Notes: generated by a model not told the origin, from the sequence alone. Counted from the first letter of the stretch, positions 11,677-23,770 are shown. The stretch is DNA of 64,000 bases from Dipylidium caninum (GCA_017562135.1 QEYB01000921.1:620001-684000); one strand, 5' to 3'. Program-made: numbers and translations.

Positions 11677-14600
11677 TTACGATCCCTTGTAAAAGAGACC
11701 TGCAAAGGAAAAAGAGAACGCTCCATTAGACAATGACACTGCGATCCACTTAACGAAATACACTTTGAGTGCTGGGATGATTGGCAGGGGTGGGGCTGTG
11801 GCAACTCCACTGATGACGTGCGATGAGTCTCCTGGAACTGGTGTGGCACTGGAAGCACATGACGGAAGCGGAGGCATAGAGTGTCAGGGAGAAGTGAAAG
11901 AGGTGCAACTGACCTGCGAAGCAGCCGGTGAGAAAACAGGCGGTGGAGCCGCCGACCAGCCCTCCGACGACCATCTTCGAGAGGTCTTTTCGCCGATGCG
12001 GCAGCATCGACACCATCGCACCCAACATGATGCCAATGGAGCCGATGTTTGCGAAGCCACACAGCGCATACGTGGCTATCACCTTCGCGCGGTCCGTCTG
12101 CAAGGCGAAATATTCAAAGAGATATTAAAAAGGACTTTGAATCACTTATCAACGTTACAAATGAAGATTTTCTTCAGAAATGCATATACGACTTTCCCAA
12201 AGTTCATTTCACAGTTTCCAGCCTGGTATTTTATGATCTCCGAAATGGAAGTCAAAAAATAATTTCTAAAAGGTTGATTTCACGAAAATTGCAGCCAGAG
12301 TCCGAATCGCAACCGGGAGACAATCTAGTCGCCTGGTGTCCAGTCGGTTTTCAGCTTGATCTACAGAAAACCCGGAAATGTAGCTGTGCATAGCTTGAAA
12401 TATGCTTCTCCTCAGTGGAGGCTAACGCAGCTTTGCATTGTCGTAATTTAGCACAGGGGCGGCGCCTTTCCACCCGCTGCTGTGTTTGCTAGTTTATCCA
12501 AGGCAACGTGCGAGAGGTGGATCGGGCATAAGGAGCGAAGCAAAATGCCTCGTACTCACATGCAGGACGCCGTACAGGAAGAGCAGAGGGGCGCTTGAGT
12601 TCGGTGTGAAAATCCAAGAACCGTTGGCCAGGATTTGTACAGTACTGCCGTTGCCATTCATGGATTCATAGGTTGCCGAGTCCTTAATGAGAATGCCGAG
12701 GCGCTCGAAAGCGACAAATTCGTTCAGCATAGTCTTGACGCCAATGAGCTCTGCAATCTTGAGACAGTCCTCCGAAGGAACGCCCATGGTGAATGCGACG
12801 GGCCAGAGGACGTAGGAGAAGATGAGCTAGAAGGGGCGAGAGGCAACAACAGCGCTAATCACACGGAGGTGCTGGTGAGGCGGGAGGATGCCGTTTGGGG
12901 GGAAAGGTGGTTGGGGGGAAAGGTGGTGGAGGCGGGACTCACCTCGAATGTGAGGTCCTGTTGCATGCACGCACGGTGCCCGAGCCAGGTGAGTGTCTTA
13001 TTGAAGAAGTCGTAGATGCTGAGAAAAGCGATTAGGTTGGATGCGATACCGGCGACAATTGGTATGGAGTCCATAGCCCCGACCATAGCCGCCTCGAGGG
13101 CGTTGTTGTAGGGGCTTTTCACCTTCTCCGTGGCGCCCAATTTCGCCAGAGGGGCGCGCTTCGTCTCGGGATAAATGATTTTGGCGACACCGAGAGCTGC
13201 CGGAGCCGACATGACACAAGCAATCAGCAGATGGTTCGCCGGTATCTGAAAGTTTACGAATGCGAGAAGAGATGGAAGTTGATAAACTAGCCACTATTGA
13301 GCAAAAACACTTACACCGAAGCCTATGTAGGCTGCAAGCACAGAGCCGGCGACGGAGGCGAAGCCATTGACGATGATGGCGTTCAACTCGGAGTTGGTCA
13401 TCATGTGCATGTAGGGACGAGTGATGAGAGGCGATTCGGTCTAGGGCAGAAAGTGCTAACTTCATTCAAGGAAACGTCTGCGTTCTCCCAAGTACTGCAG
13501 AGCATTCGGTGCCAGTCCGAAGACGGCAACACGTCGACTTGGCATCCTATTGGGACTCACCATCGAGACGAAGATGTTGGCCACGGCGTTGAGAGTCTCG
13601 GGGCCTGTGGTACCGAGGACCTTGGTGGCGACAACAGAGGGCTTGTTGATGAGAACAGCAATGATGCCGAGGTGGAAGGCCACCGAGATGAAGGACGAAA
13701 AGTAGATAACCACGGGCAGTACCTGAGGAGCCATTGGCAGGCCAGTTAATCAGTGGTTACAGGAAGACCAGGAAAGGTGGGCAAATTAACGCACAGTGAA
13801 GGCAAAGGCGCTGAGATCACCAAACACAAATTCGGAACCAGCTTTGCTGTGGTCCAGGAACTCGCTCATTCGGTCGCCCAAGAACTTGAAGGCTGCATAC
13901 CCGAAATGCGTTTGGAGGGTGAGCACGGCGAAAACCAGTTGAATGAAGAGGCCGCCAATAACGGGCTGCCATTTAATCTGCGGGAAATGGAAGCGTAGAG
14001 TGAAGTAGCTTTCAGTGACCGATCGTGGTCTCAGAGATATAGCGAGGCTGGGAAACATCCCACCACGCAGAACAAACGCACCTTGCCGGGATGCTTCGAG
14101 ATTGCGATGGAGATGAGGAGAAGCACAACAATGCCGGAAAGTGAAACTAAATTGCGTAAGTCCTGGAGTATGACGAAGTAGATTAAGCAGAGGACGGCGA
14201 AGATGGTCATGAGTAAGTACGCCGTGCTGAAAGGATGACAAAGGAAAGGATAAGCAGGGAAAATGCGCTTATAGCAATTAGCAATTCCTGAGGCCTTACA
14301 TCCTGACGGCGAGCTTCTTCTTTTTTTTCTGTGTCTTCTTGTTGGAGTCAATCCTATTCCAAAATGACTGCCAGAGATTGTGCACAGAAGTCTTTTCCCT
14401 CTCCCAAAGTCTGGTAATCTGGTCACCCATAGTGGCGAAGGGTGCAAAACATCCACCTCGTAATCGGCCGAGCCGGCTGAGTCGATGGCAAATTTTGAAG
14501 AGAATGACTATCCAAACGATTCCGGAAAGGCATACCAGTCGTTTGTCATCTTCCGTTTGAAGCCGATTGCAATAGATGCAGTAGCCAACGTAGACGGCGT

Positions 14601-15030
14601 CGACGACCAGGAGAAAGATGAGGCCGCAGAGGCCAGCGATCCCGTCACAGCACACCGGCTCAACATCTTCTTGTACAGACTTTCTCTTATATACAAATTT
14701 GCGGGCATTTGAAAAGGCCTGGAGCACCTTATTTAAACCCTTGGGCTTTTTCTTTGGCAAGTTGGGGAAATCACTGCCCACCCACTGCTCCATCGGCTTA
14801 TCGGGCACAACTTCGTCGTAAGCGTTCGAGTCTTCTTCGCTGTCCGATCCCCCGAATTCAGAAGACTCTTTGTCCTAGGAAAGAAACGCCACGAGGACAC
14901 TAGCCAGCACTGCACGAGGTGGCAGCAGTAAGAAGACACAATTGCCTCGCCTCGCCTACATCACACAAGTGCGGGCACTCACATTTTCGAAGCTGACTTC
15001 ATCATAGCCGAGGTCGTCTTTACGACTCAT
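11677..15030 (-). CDS. Concentrative nucleoside transporter (SLC28/CNT family), paralogue B
   Basis: Ten exons on the minus strand join in frame to 671 residues: 15030-14983, 14874-14300, 14226-14082, 13977-13795, 13722-13561, 13440-13315, 13245-12943, 12826-12560, 12097-11914, 11699-11677. Five exons have exactly the length and phase of those in paralogue A; two A introns are absent here, giving merged exons of 303 and 267 bp. Core motifs are the same: LSGIVVLLLISI, VLPVVIYFSSF, SMTESPLITRPYMH, ATYALCGFANIGSIGI. The first selectivity pair is Ser370-Met371, the second Ser404-Val405. Two to three Asn glycosylation sequons lie in the loop before the last core helices (NGS, NGS, NSS). It ends GLFYKGS. 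Convergent with A, so probably a local inverted duplication. Intact; substrate unknown. Confidence 0.95.
12894..12936 (+). repeat. G-rich tandem, possible G-quadruplex, in an intron of paralogue B
   Basis: Two copies of a 16-bp unit with GGGGGG and GGTGG blocks, followed by GGTGGAGGCGGG. It sits within 10-50 bp of the splice donor at 12942 of the minus-strand gene, so the pre-mRNA carries the C-rich strand and the template or + strand the G-rich one. Confidence 0.75.
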
Positions 15031-15068
15031 CTCGATGGAAGAGCATATGAGAGAGTCTTGATGTCTCG

Positions 15069-15077
15069 CCTTTTATA
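15069..15077 (-). promoter_or_regulatory. TATA box of SLC28 paralogue B
   Basis: Read on the minus strand this is TATAAAAGG, about 39 bp upstream of the ATG at 15030. The spacing matches that in paralogue A and implies a leader of roughly 10 nt. Confidence 0.65.
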
Positions 15078-17557
15078 CTTTGGATATACCACCAGTGGCA
15101 CTGTGTGCCATACTTGGGTGTGTTGTCTGCCAGCCTCCGCGTGTGGTTGAGCGAGTCGCCTGCTGCGTGAGTATTTGTGCAAGCGTGACCTAGAGGCCTG
15201 CCAACCCCGACGACCGAGTGCATGCTTGAGCCCGTTTTGCCATTTCACAAATATCCCCTGTCCACGTGTCACGCACCCAAATGCCAATTTCTTGTCACTG
15301 ATGCCGTCCAGTCCGCGTCCACGGTCTCAGTCTCGCCTTCCTTGTCCCACTTCTCCTACAGGAAAGCCTTTACCCACATACCCCCAACTTGGAAGGCAAA
15401 CTTGATATTGGGATAACCAGATGAAATGTCCGCTTCTCGCTCAGTAGTTAACAAAGTCAAAAAGACAAATGTCCACAACAAGTATATTAAGACTAATTAA
15501 GAGCGCTTTCTAGGTTAAGACCTCCTCCTCAGAACCATGCCATCCTATTTCGTTCAAAAAGGCGTTATTTCGCGGTGGCAGTTTGTGTTGGCGGCTTCGC
15601 AGGATACATTCGAGTCGTTGAAGGCTCCGCTAATTCATTGGGACGCCGAGACGACTCACACAGGTAGTGTCCGATTCGAATGAACACAAGGACTGCCACC
15701 CGATCGCCGTCCTCAGGGGAACTCACGACTCACTTCTCAGCACTTTACTGGCCTTCTCGGGGTGGTGGGTGTGTGTGCGAGAAGGTGTACATTTACTAAT
15801 ACTTTCTAGTAAAACACCGGTGGCCCAATCTCACTGACAATCTGACTCCCTAGTACCACACTGCACGCATGATAGGGTCGACACGATTGCGGATTTTGAC
15901 GTAATCAGTAAGCCAATTCAACTGACGGTCTAGAATTTCGGAATGGGCGTGTCACTGAGGCGTGGTCTAACCTCTTACAGGAGAGATGGATAGCCACAGC
16001 ATTGAGTGCGCGTGATTCCAGGTTCACTCATCAAAGTAACTACCATGTAGCGCAAGTCACATATAAAAATTTGACTAAAGGGAGATGGCAATGAAGATGA
16101 GATTCAGCGGACCTAAATGATCGTTAGTGGTCATACTCGGTTTCCGAGCGAATTCACGCGAAAGTAACAACAGGAATTTCCAAAAAAGTGATCAAGCAGA
16201 AAAAGTGTCAAGAGAGGGTCCATTTTTTATGAGAGCCCTAAAAAATCCTGCCCGTTAGAATATATTAAGGAGAACAGTTCTACTGAACTAATCCTCAAAT
16301 CTTGTCACGCTCTGCAGATCACCATGCGCGTTAATATTGTTTGATAAAAATTCAGAGGCGCCCCATAAGGAACATTCTCAATATGTCGTGATGTTATACG
16401 TCTTCCTGAAGCAATGCTCAGATTACTATCATTGTTGACACAGAGAACGGGTAAAACACGTTGTAGGATAAATTTCCCGCCATTTCGGGATCCTTATTTT
16501 GAAAAAGTGAAGGTGAGATACTGAATGTAACAATCGGTCCACGGGGCACGCCATCGTTGCCTCGAACTCGGGAGAGATGTAGTCACCATTATTTACACGG
16601 CTATTCCGAATTTGTGTACAATTTGATGGCTTGGAGCTAGAATGATCAAAGATGATATGGTTACTTAAGAGTCAGGCACAATTTTATTTAAGGGGATGAT
16701 TATTCCGATGGCTCTGAGGAATTTTCACCCATGCTTCGCCTCCAATGTTGGAAGACAAAACATCTACTCAAAGTTTTCCAGTAGACACTCTCAAACAAAA
16801 ACACCAGAGTTTACTAGAGCAGTAGTTGGTGTTAAACGGCTGAGCAAGTCCTTCTCCTACACAACAGGTAAAAAGAACCTAATTTAAGTCATGACATGTG
16901 CTCAACAAAAAACCCAGCAATCTGCCAGAGATTTCATCATCAGTGAAAACCCCAGAACACTCTTTGACCATAAGCGGTTAGTATCACAAAAACGTAACCA
17001 ACGCCATTTAAGTGAAATATAACGCCACACTAACGCAAAAGCTAAATCTCGTAGACCGCCGTCATACACACAGCAAAGGACCACGAGCCGATATGAAAAA
17101 TCACCCAACAAGTCTAAGAATCAGTGACCGACACCCTCTGCCTTTAGTAGCATTTTAACAGAGCCTTGAATGTTCGACAGACTTAGATTTCTCGAGATCT
17201 AAAATAAGATCAATATCAAGGTCATAATTAGTACCAGCCGAGTCAATGACGCTAAAATGAACAACTCAAGTTTGCCAAGGCGAAAAATAATAATTTATTC
17301 CCTAAAGCAAGATAAAATAAAAAATCGGAGACGTCCACTACGGTTTGCAGACAAGAGAAATCTCTCAAAACAAAACGCGCATCGGACGAGAAACCAAACT
17401 CAATGTCAAAAGGGTAAAATAAATCTCATGAAAAATCTTTATTTCACGGGACTTGATATAAATTTGACATCAGCAAGTAGTGAAAATGCATCATACCGAC
17501 ACACACTTTAATAACTGTCAGTAGCGTAGGACAATCAGTACATGCACACCAACTTGC
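15078..17557. other. Intergenic region between SLC28 paralogue B and Ran
   Basis: No gene recognised. There is a 48-codon frame at 15537-15683 with no supported homology, and AT-rich sequence after 16.2 kb. An ATTAAA on the minus strand near 17508 could end the Ran transcript. Confidence 0.6.
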
Positions 17558-18280
17558 TTACAAATCTTCATCGCCTTCATCCGGCAACGGCGCCTGAGCA
17601 GCCATCTAAAATTACATAACCATATGAAATAAAAGACGACGAACCTGAAGTTCCAGCTCGTAGGCCTGGGCCAAATTCTGGTCCATTTGAATATCTGGAG
17701 GTTGCAGGGCAGGCATGGCTACAAACTCAAGATTTGGATCACCAAATAACTTTCGAGCGAGCCAAAGGAAAGGCTTCTCAAAGTTATAGTTGGATTTCGC
17801 AGAAATATCATAATATTGTAAGTTTTTCTTCCTGTGAAAAGTGATGGTCTTCGCTTTGACTTTGCGGTCCTTAATGTCAACTTGTTACCACAGAGAACTA
17901 TGGGGATGTTTTCACAAACACGTACAAGGTCGCGATGCCAGTTAGGTACATTCTTGTAAGTAACGCGGCTGGTGACATCAAACATGATGATAGCGCATTG
18001 GCCCTGGATGTAATAGCCATCACGAAGACCTCCGAACTTCTCTTGACCCGCCGTATCCCAGACATTAAACTGAATCTCTCCACGGTTTGTATGAAATGAC
18101 AATGGGTGGACTTCAACGCCCAATGTCGCTAAAAGTTGCTGCTCGATAGTACGGCAAATACATACCGACGTATTTTTTTTCGAACTCTCCCGTCAAATGG
18201 CGTTTGACGAAGGTTGTCTTCCCTGTACCACCATCACCAACAAGCACAAGTTTGACACATACGGGACCACCTTCCGCCAT
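17558..18280 (-). CDS. RAN: GTP-binding nuclear protein Ran, with a one-base frame break
   Basis: Three exons: 18280-18166, 18128-17645, 17605-17558. Ran is the small GTPase that sets the direction of nuclear import and export and guides spindle assembly. The protein is about 215 residues, like other Ran proteins. G1 is GDGGTGKT at 15-22, effector region [14 protein letters not shown], switch [13 protein letters not shown] at 62-72, then [13 protein letters not shown]. The G4 motif NKVD is broken: after Asn-Lys the frame needs one more base at about 17880-17882, after which the normal sequence resumes in the next frame ([29 protein letters not shown]). The C-terminus ends DEGDEDL, like the acidic DEDDDL tail. 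Ran is essential and the break is one base in a GG pair, so I favour sequence error over a pseudogene. Confidence 0.93.
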
Positions 18281-18313
18281 TTACAGAGCCTGAGCTGTTA
18301 CAACCACCTCAAA

Positions 18314-18322
18314 ATTTATATA
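18314..18322 (-). promoter_or_regulatory. Probable TATA box of Ran
   Basis: Reads TATATAAAT on the minus strand, about 34 bp before the Ran ATG. It would give an extremely short leader, as in the SLC28 genes, or the true start may lie further upstream. Confidence 0.4.
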
Positions 18323-21076
18323 GTGCGCGCCTACTGATAGGCTTACTAAAACAATTCTAAGACAAAACAGCCCCACGTCTCACTTTCATAAATTTTTGAC
18401 AATTAAAAATCTAAAGAAATTGTTCAAAATATGTTTTAACAAGTTGATTTTGTGTTTAAATATTTAAACATATACGGAAAGGAATGGGTCTAGAACATAG
18501 AAAATGCGGAGAAGCTACCTAGCGGGGAAACTTAGCCCAGCGCTTCACCCGGTTGTCAGAGATAATTATAATAATCTGTAAATCCTAGAAAATCGCATCT
18601 CGCAATAAATGTCGAATCTCGAACCAATGGCTGCCATCGTAATAGCCAGAATCATAATAGAAACCCTCTTTTTAGTTCTCTCGTACAATGCTAACAGCTT
18701 TTCAAAACATTAAAAATCATTTTCTCCACCAACTATTTAGATTACTCTCAGGGTCTTCATACTATTGTTCCCCTCTGCATATTATTTGGTCTAGTAGTTT
18801 GTTTAAAAATCTGGACTTATTAAAAAGCTGTATCGTTGGCGTTATGCACGGAATAATCAAATTCTCATAGGCTTACCTAGGTTGTTCGTTGCTTTCTTCT
18901 TATGCGCCAAATTCCATAATTAACCGGGGAAATTTTCAGCACCTAACAAAGTCATGAATTTTCGGTGCTCACACAAACTCGTTATAGAGTTAAGTCTGAG
19001 TCTCTCAGAAGTGGCACTGAACTGCACCAGATTCTTCCACTTAAGTTAAAATCGGCCAGAGGACCATTATCACCCACCCTTCTTGTTAATGATTACACTA
19101 CCTATCGTTAGGCACGCTGAGAAACTCATAATTTTCCATTAATATAGGCATAAATGGGGACGTCATCACTTCTCAAAGCAGTCAGTCTTTTAAAGGGAAA
19201 CTAGGCACTCTTTGATATGTATATGCAGAAGAGAAGGAAGTCCTAAAAGAAGAAAACATAGGGTTGTTAACCATGAGAACCAATATTAAAAATAACCTAC
19301 ACTGTCACAATTAGAGCGGCACCTTGACCGCAAGGACTTGTGGGAAAAAAAAGTTGCTAATAGGCAGTTATGCTTTTCCATTAGTAACCTCATGAAACGG
19401 CTAATGAGATTGCTAAGAGCAGTAATTTAATCTGAGTGCAATACCAATAGGGAAGAACATGTACGATGAAAACATGGGAAAAGACTAGTAGTGGGTACTC
19501 CCTTTAACATCTTTCCATCTACCCCTAGGTTTGAGTGGTTAATTATTTTTTGGATTTACTTGTCCCCCATGTATTCACTGATCTTCCTCCCCTCCCTCAA
19601 TAAACTCAGCCTATTTCCTTGGGAAATAAATATTTTCCTAAATTAGTTATATTGTTTTCACTGCGTGTAGCCCGAAAAAGAAGCAGAGACAAGGTAAATT
19701 TAACTGGCAAAAACCACTATTTCTGTGTTAGTGAATAGAGGAGCCTTTAAAATAAGTCCATTTGTTATATAACTTGGAAGACCACATAGTAAATTAAGAT
19801 TTAGTCGATCAGAGAGCAGTTGGAGTGTTGTCGTTTCAGGCTTGAAGCGATGGAGCCTCTGAATAGTGCCGGGGCAAACTGAGCTGTCCACGGCGGTAGA
19901 GCGTCAGTTCTGCCGGTGCTTAGCGGCATCCGACTAAACAGCCCAAAGTCACTCACCGCGCTCAATGGAGCCTCGTCAGCAGCCTAACCTTTACGCAATG
20001 TTACGCGAACTTTTATGATTTGCATTCGTCGAGCCACAGGCGGAGTGACGTGAAATTCAATTTTGTCTGTACGTAGAATTTGCGTTACTGTCAACCAATC
20101 CACTGTGTCGAACGTCTAGTCACAAGGTCGTCGTGCCTTGTTAACGTATAAAAGAGATCCACACCTTTGTAAACAGGAGCGCTAGAAAGTAACCAGGCGA
20201 GTTCCTTTACCTTTGAATCTGCCTTTCTTTTTAATTACTTACTAATTGCACTGTCAGGTGATTAACATAATTCACTCCAGATGCCACTACAGTCCAATTT
20301 TCCAATGTCTAAATCGCTTTTCCTATTGGAGAGGTAACATTTTCACACCCTTTACTTTCCACACGCTTCTTGCGATTTACACTCGTTCTGCCTCCTCTTG
20401 CCGTCATCATTTTGGTGTAGATTAGTGAACTGAGACGCAGTTTCATTTGGTGCACTCGAAGCGCTGTTCTTGTCACCAGACTATTTGCTGTCTCAGTGAG
20501 TTAAAGCATCACTGTGCATCATTGTGCAATGCTTCGCAGGATGTCTTTTAACGCTGCTGCATCGCCCCTCTGCCCTCAGGACAAAGCGAAAGTCGTTCCT
20601 TATTGCGGCGGGGAGTTCGACACCACTCTCAGCTGCCCGTTTTGTGTAGGCCACGTCGTCTAACGGCACTCCATTTCAACTCAGGCCACATTAAGGCGAA
20701 CAGAAAAAGCTCTATTCTCTATAGTCACTAAAGTCTTTTTTAGCTTTGTCTGACCTATGTCATTCTGCTCTAGTGGATGTCTGTTTGATCACGCATGATG
20801 GTCCCAAAAGGCCAGACGTCTTCGTTAGATGGCTGCATTGAAACTGAGATGGCGTGGAAAGGGTGTTTTTCATCGTCAACACTCGTAATGAGGCGTGTGT
20901 TTACTCTAGTAGGCGGGCCTTTTCGAACGACGAGCTTCTAATATATGCAGTTACAAAACAGCGTCATACAAACAATGTTTTGGCATAGAGTTTAGCGATT
21001 ATCTCAACGTTCCAATTGGTCTATGAGATGGTCTGGGCGTTTCATCTGCCTTCAAATTATATAATGTTAGCAGAAT
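18323..21076. other. Intergenic region between Ran and the DM9 gene
   Basis: 2.7 kb with no recognised gene. A TATAAAA is at 20147-20153 on the + strand and a 44-codon frame with two Cys-X2-type pairs at 20529-20663, neither connected to a known product. The promoter of the DM9 gene should lie in the last part. Confidence 0.55.
20147..20153 (+). promoter_or_regulatory. TATA-like element, target unclear
   Basis: TATAAAA upstream of the DM9 gene but 924 bp before its ATG. It could start a transcript with a 5' UTR intron or belong to an unknown transcript. Only the motif supports it. Confidence 0.25.
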
Positions 21077-21857
21077 ATGGCCAAAATAGACAATGGTTTC
21101 CAGATTGGTTTGAGCTGGGTTCCCGTGATTGGGTCCGTAGTCCCACCCGGCGCCATCGAAGTCGACGATGGAATCTACGTTGCAAGGGGTGAATACAACA
21201 ATGAGAAGATTCCTGGCAAATACGTCTCGAAGTACAATACGTGCTACGTGCCTTTCGGCGGCGAGGAGAGACAATTGTCTAACTGCGAGGTCCTCTGTGA
21301 CACCAGTATAAACCGCGATGGTTCATGGTAAGTGCGGATTCGCTTCCTTCGAGTGTTACGTTTTCCAAGGCAACATTTGGCGCACGGGTTCCCTGGACCC
21401 TGTGCAGACAGGGGTTGAGGAAAGCTTGGCTGAATGATTTCGTATCTAAATTGTCATTTTACAACCTTTAAGTCCCTTACTCCGCTTAGTACGTGCTTCC
21501 AAAGGAATGATATTCACTAATATTTTTGACAATTTGACAGCTACAAGTGGGTCTCGGATAGCAACGGTGATGTGCCCAAAAATGCAATTGTGGCTGGTTT
21601 GGCGGACGACGGGGCCCCTCTCTTTGTCACCAAAGCTCTAATTGAAAAAGAAATGTGCGTCGGAAAGGTGAGCAGCTTAATGAAGCTTCATTTTTTTACC
21701 GAAATCTCATTGTCAGTCTGTGGTCAAGCTTGAAGGCTTCGATTGCTCGCCACTTTGTGCATTTTAGATTCACAGCGGCCATTCTTGTGCTTACATCCCC
21801 TATGGCGGCAATGAACATTCAGTCGAAGAGTACAAAGTCCTTGTATTAAAGAAATGA
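21077..21857 (+). CDS. DM9-repeat protein
   Basis: Three exons, 21077-21327, 21541-21667 and 21768-21857, join in frame to 155 residues. It has two DM9 repeats: the first carries WVPVIGSVVPPGAIEV, ARGEYNNEKIPGKYV and CYVPFGGEE; the second KWVSDSNGDVPKNAIVAG, VTKALIEKEMCVGKI and CAYIPYGGNEHS. DM9 proteins are small cytosolic carbohydrate-binding proteins, known in insects and molluscs as mannose-binding recognition factors and found in flatworm surface tissue. There is no signal peptide, as usual for the family. The final codons overlap ATTAAAG, which may be its poly(A) signal. Intact; family call strong, role inferred. Confidence 0.9.
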
Positions 21858-23128
21858 CAACTGCCACTCTTGCCTAAAACCTTTGCACGCGTCAAAGCTT
21901 TGTTTACTTCTGCTAACAGAGATACATGTTTTGCATGAACTTTGATTCAGACCTCTCCTTCCCGTGGTCAGTAAAGGCTTCAAACGTTTTCAAATTGTGG
22001 GATTTTCGAAAGCAAGTTCTTTAGCTTAGCATGAACATTTGTTAGAATCGTTCACTTTGACTCCACATGTGAGGGGCAATAATTAATTTCACCGTAAAAA
22101 TCACGTCACCAAAGACGGTACCGAAGCCAAGGTTATTTACTGAAAGTCATTGTGGTTTTGGACATTCCCACAATGCTTTATTTTTCATTAATTGACGCAG
22201 TAAGCAGCTGACAAATAAGCTTCAAACCCAAAATGCCATGCGGGGATTGATTCAGAAATAGAAGACAGTCCAACTGTAATGAGGCGGTTCAAATATAGAC
22301 TCAAAACTGAATGCGCCAAGGTATAATAGATCATAAAGTGAAAACATTTCAACCTGTAATTGCCTGAAAAAATAATTCACTATTGATGACATATCGTATT
22401 TCTTCTCATATTTTCCAATAATTACTTGGAAGATATGTCCCTGAATTGAATTTAGTGTCTAGGTACAGAGCATACGCTCTGACAGTTCAGCTCGAGGAGG
22501 GAAGCTTCGTGGAACTAAAAATTTTAAACTAGTATGCCTTGGAAAATTTACACAAGGGTAAATTCGCACTGAAGTGAAGACGTTTGTGGTAGTGGAAGGG
22601 TAAATTCTAATGCTTATGATATTAGAGCGATTTGGGGGAATAAAAAAGAATTATTGCAGTGTCATCAACAATATCGCCTTTGGCAATTTCAAAAATGCGA
22701 AAGCAATACCACTAAATTAACTGTTTTTTATCGAACATTACTTTGGTCCATCAATCATCATTGGCGTCGATTTAAACAAAACAGTCGGATTCCACTTCAG
22801 ATATAAACTCGTAAAAACACAACCGCCTACAATCGTGTAATTTTAGTCCCTGAAATATCCGCAAAGGCGAGTATATTTTGAACCACAATCGCAAACTTAT
22901 CATAAATTTGTAAAATATTTTAAGGCACAAATCGCACGCCACAAACTGCTTTCGTTTAGCCATAGAATTCAGTAACATTTTTAATATGGGTTGATCAACA
23001 CACAAGTCCTTTGTTTCTTTGCCTAAATCAACTATGCTCATAACAAACACACTATTGTTTTACGGGGTGATTGTGAAAGGCGCGTATTGTATAGTGCTGG
23101 TTTAGCTTTTCTACGCTACTTCATTATT
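21858..23128. other. Intergenic region between the DM9 gene and the RBM7-like gene
   Basis: AT-rich, no recognised gene. A 92-codon frame on the minus strand (23050-22772) has no family features. The promoter of the RRM/NUBP2 pair should be in the last few hundred bases. Confidence 0.55.
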
Positions 23129-23674
23129 ATGGATATAGACAGGACCCTGTACGTATCTAACATACCTCCAAAAGCGACCGAAATTTTGCTTTACGAATTG
23201 TTTCTTCAGGCAGGCCCTCTTGAAAATGTGTCACTGAAGGGCGGTTATGCTTTCGTTACGTTTGAAGACGAGGAGTCTGTACTCTACGCCTGTTCGCTAT
23301 TTAAAGGAATCAGATTATACAATTACGAACTAAATATTAAACCTCGGCAGGGTTCTAAATACGCTGATTGCCCTATCAAATCGTACCCTCCTTACGCTTA
23401 TTCACCACGACCTCCCCCGGTCTCTTCTTCAAGCTTTCGTGATTATGACTACCCTCAAATAGCTTATAGCTCAAAATATCCACCGACATACGAGTATCCT
23501 GTCCCAGACCAGTTCTCTTTGAGACCACATAGCAGATGGAGCCTCCCATATCATTTTCGTTATCCGTCAGGTTCCTCTTCACACCGGAATAGGTCTCCAC
23601 TGCGCCGAACCCATTATAGCAACGGGAGGGCATATTATGAACCGTCAGAGGAATGGCGACGATCTTTATACTAA
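23129..23674 (+). CDS. RBM7/RBM11-like RRM protein
   Basis: A single exon of 181 codons. I chose the ATG at 23129 because the RRM begins four residues later; the open frame upstream lacks an ATG. One RRM covers about residues 5-75: RNP2 LYVSNI at 7-12, helix ELLFELF-like LLYELFLQAGP at 20-30, and RNP1 GGYAFVTF at 38-45. The wording (DRTLYVSN, LFxQAGP, SVxYAxxLFxGIxLY) matches RBM7, the RNA-binding subunit of the nuclear exosome targeting complex that directs non-coding RNA to decay. The loop between strands 2 and 3 is about nine residues shorter than in human RBM7. The C-terminal 105 residues are rich in Tyr, Pro, Ser and Arg. The stop codon overlaps AATAAA, and NUBP2 starts 101 bp later. Confidence 0.8.
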   Translation: MDIDRTLYVSNIPPKATEILLYELFLQAGPLENVSLKGGYAFVTFEDEESVLYACSLFKGIRLYNYELNIKPRQGSKYADCPIKSYPPYAYSPRPPPVSSSSFRDYDYPQIAYSSKYPPTYEYPVPDQFSLRPHSRWSLPYHFRYPSGSSSHRNRSPLRRTHYSNGRAYYEPSEEWRRSLY

Positions 23675-23683
23675 TAAAATAAA
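23673..23683 (+). terminator. Two overlapping AATAAA signals at the RBM7-like stop codon
   Basis: AATAAA at 23673-23678 and again at 23678-23683; the first shares bases with the TAA stop. It leaves room for 3' processing inside the 101-bp gap before NUBP2. Confidence 0.6.
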
Positions 23684-23768
23684 TTTTATTAGTTACTCTG
23701 TGCTTATCTATAGTTTGTTTTATATTAATGTGCATTTTGAAATTATATCCCTTCATTTTATTGTTATC

Positions 23769-23770
23769 AG
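23769..23770 (+). promoter_or_regulatory. Possible trans-splice acceptor in front of NUBP2
   Basis: A pyrimidine-rich stretch ending TTATCAG lies five bases before the NUBP2 ATG, with no room for a promoter after the upstream poly(A) signals. This fits spliced-leader addition in a two-gene unit, which is known in flatworms. Inference from spacing only. Confidence 0.4.

Noticed and set aside
15537..15683. 48-codon frame with a faint FESLKAPL pattern like a retrotransposon polymerase
   Set aside because: The match is a few residues long, with no flanking reverse transcriptase or RNase H sequence.
20529..20663. 44-codon frame with Cys-rich CGGEFDTTLSCPFC segment
   Set aside because: Looks like a small zinc-binding motif but has no splice context or conservation evidence; chance is likely.
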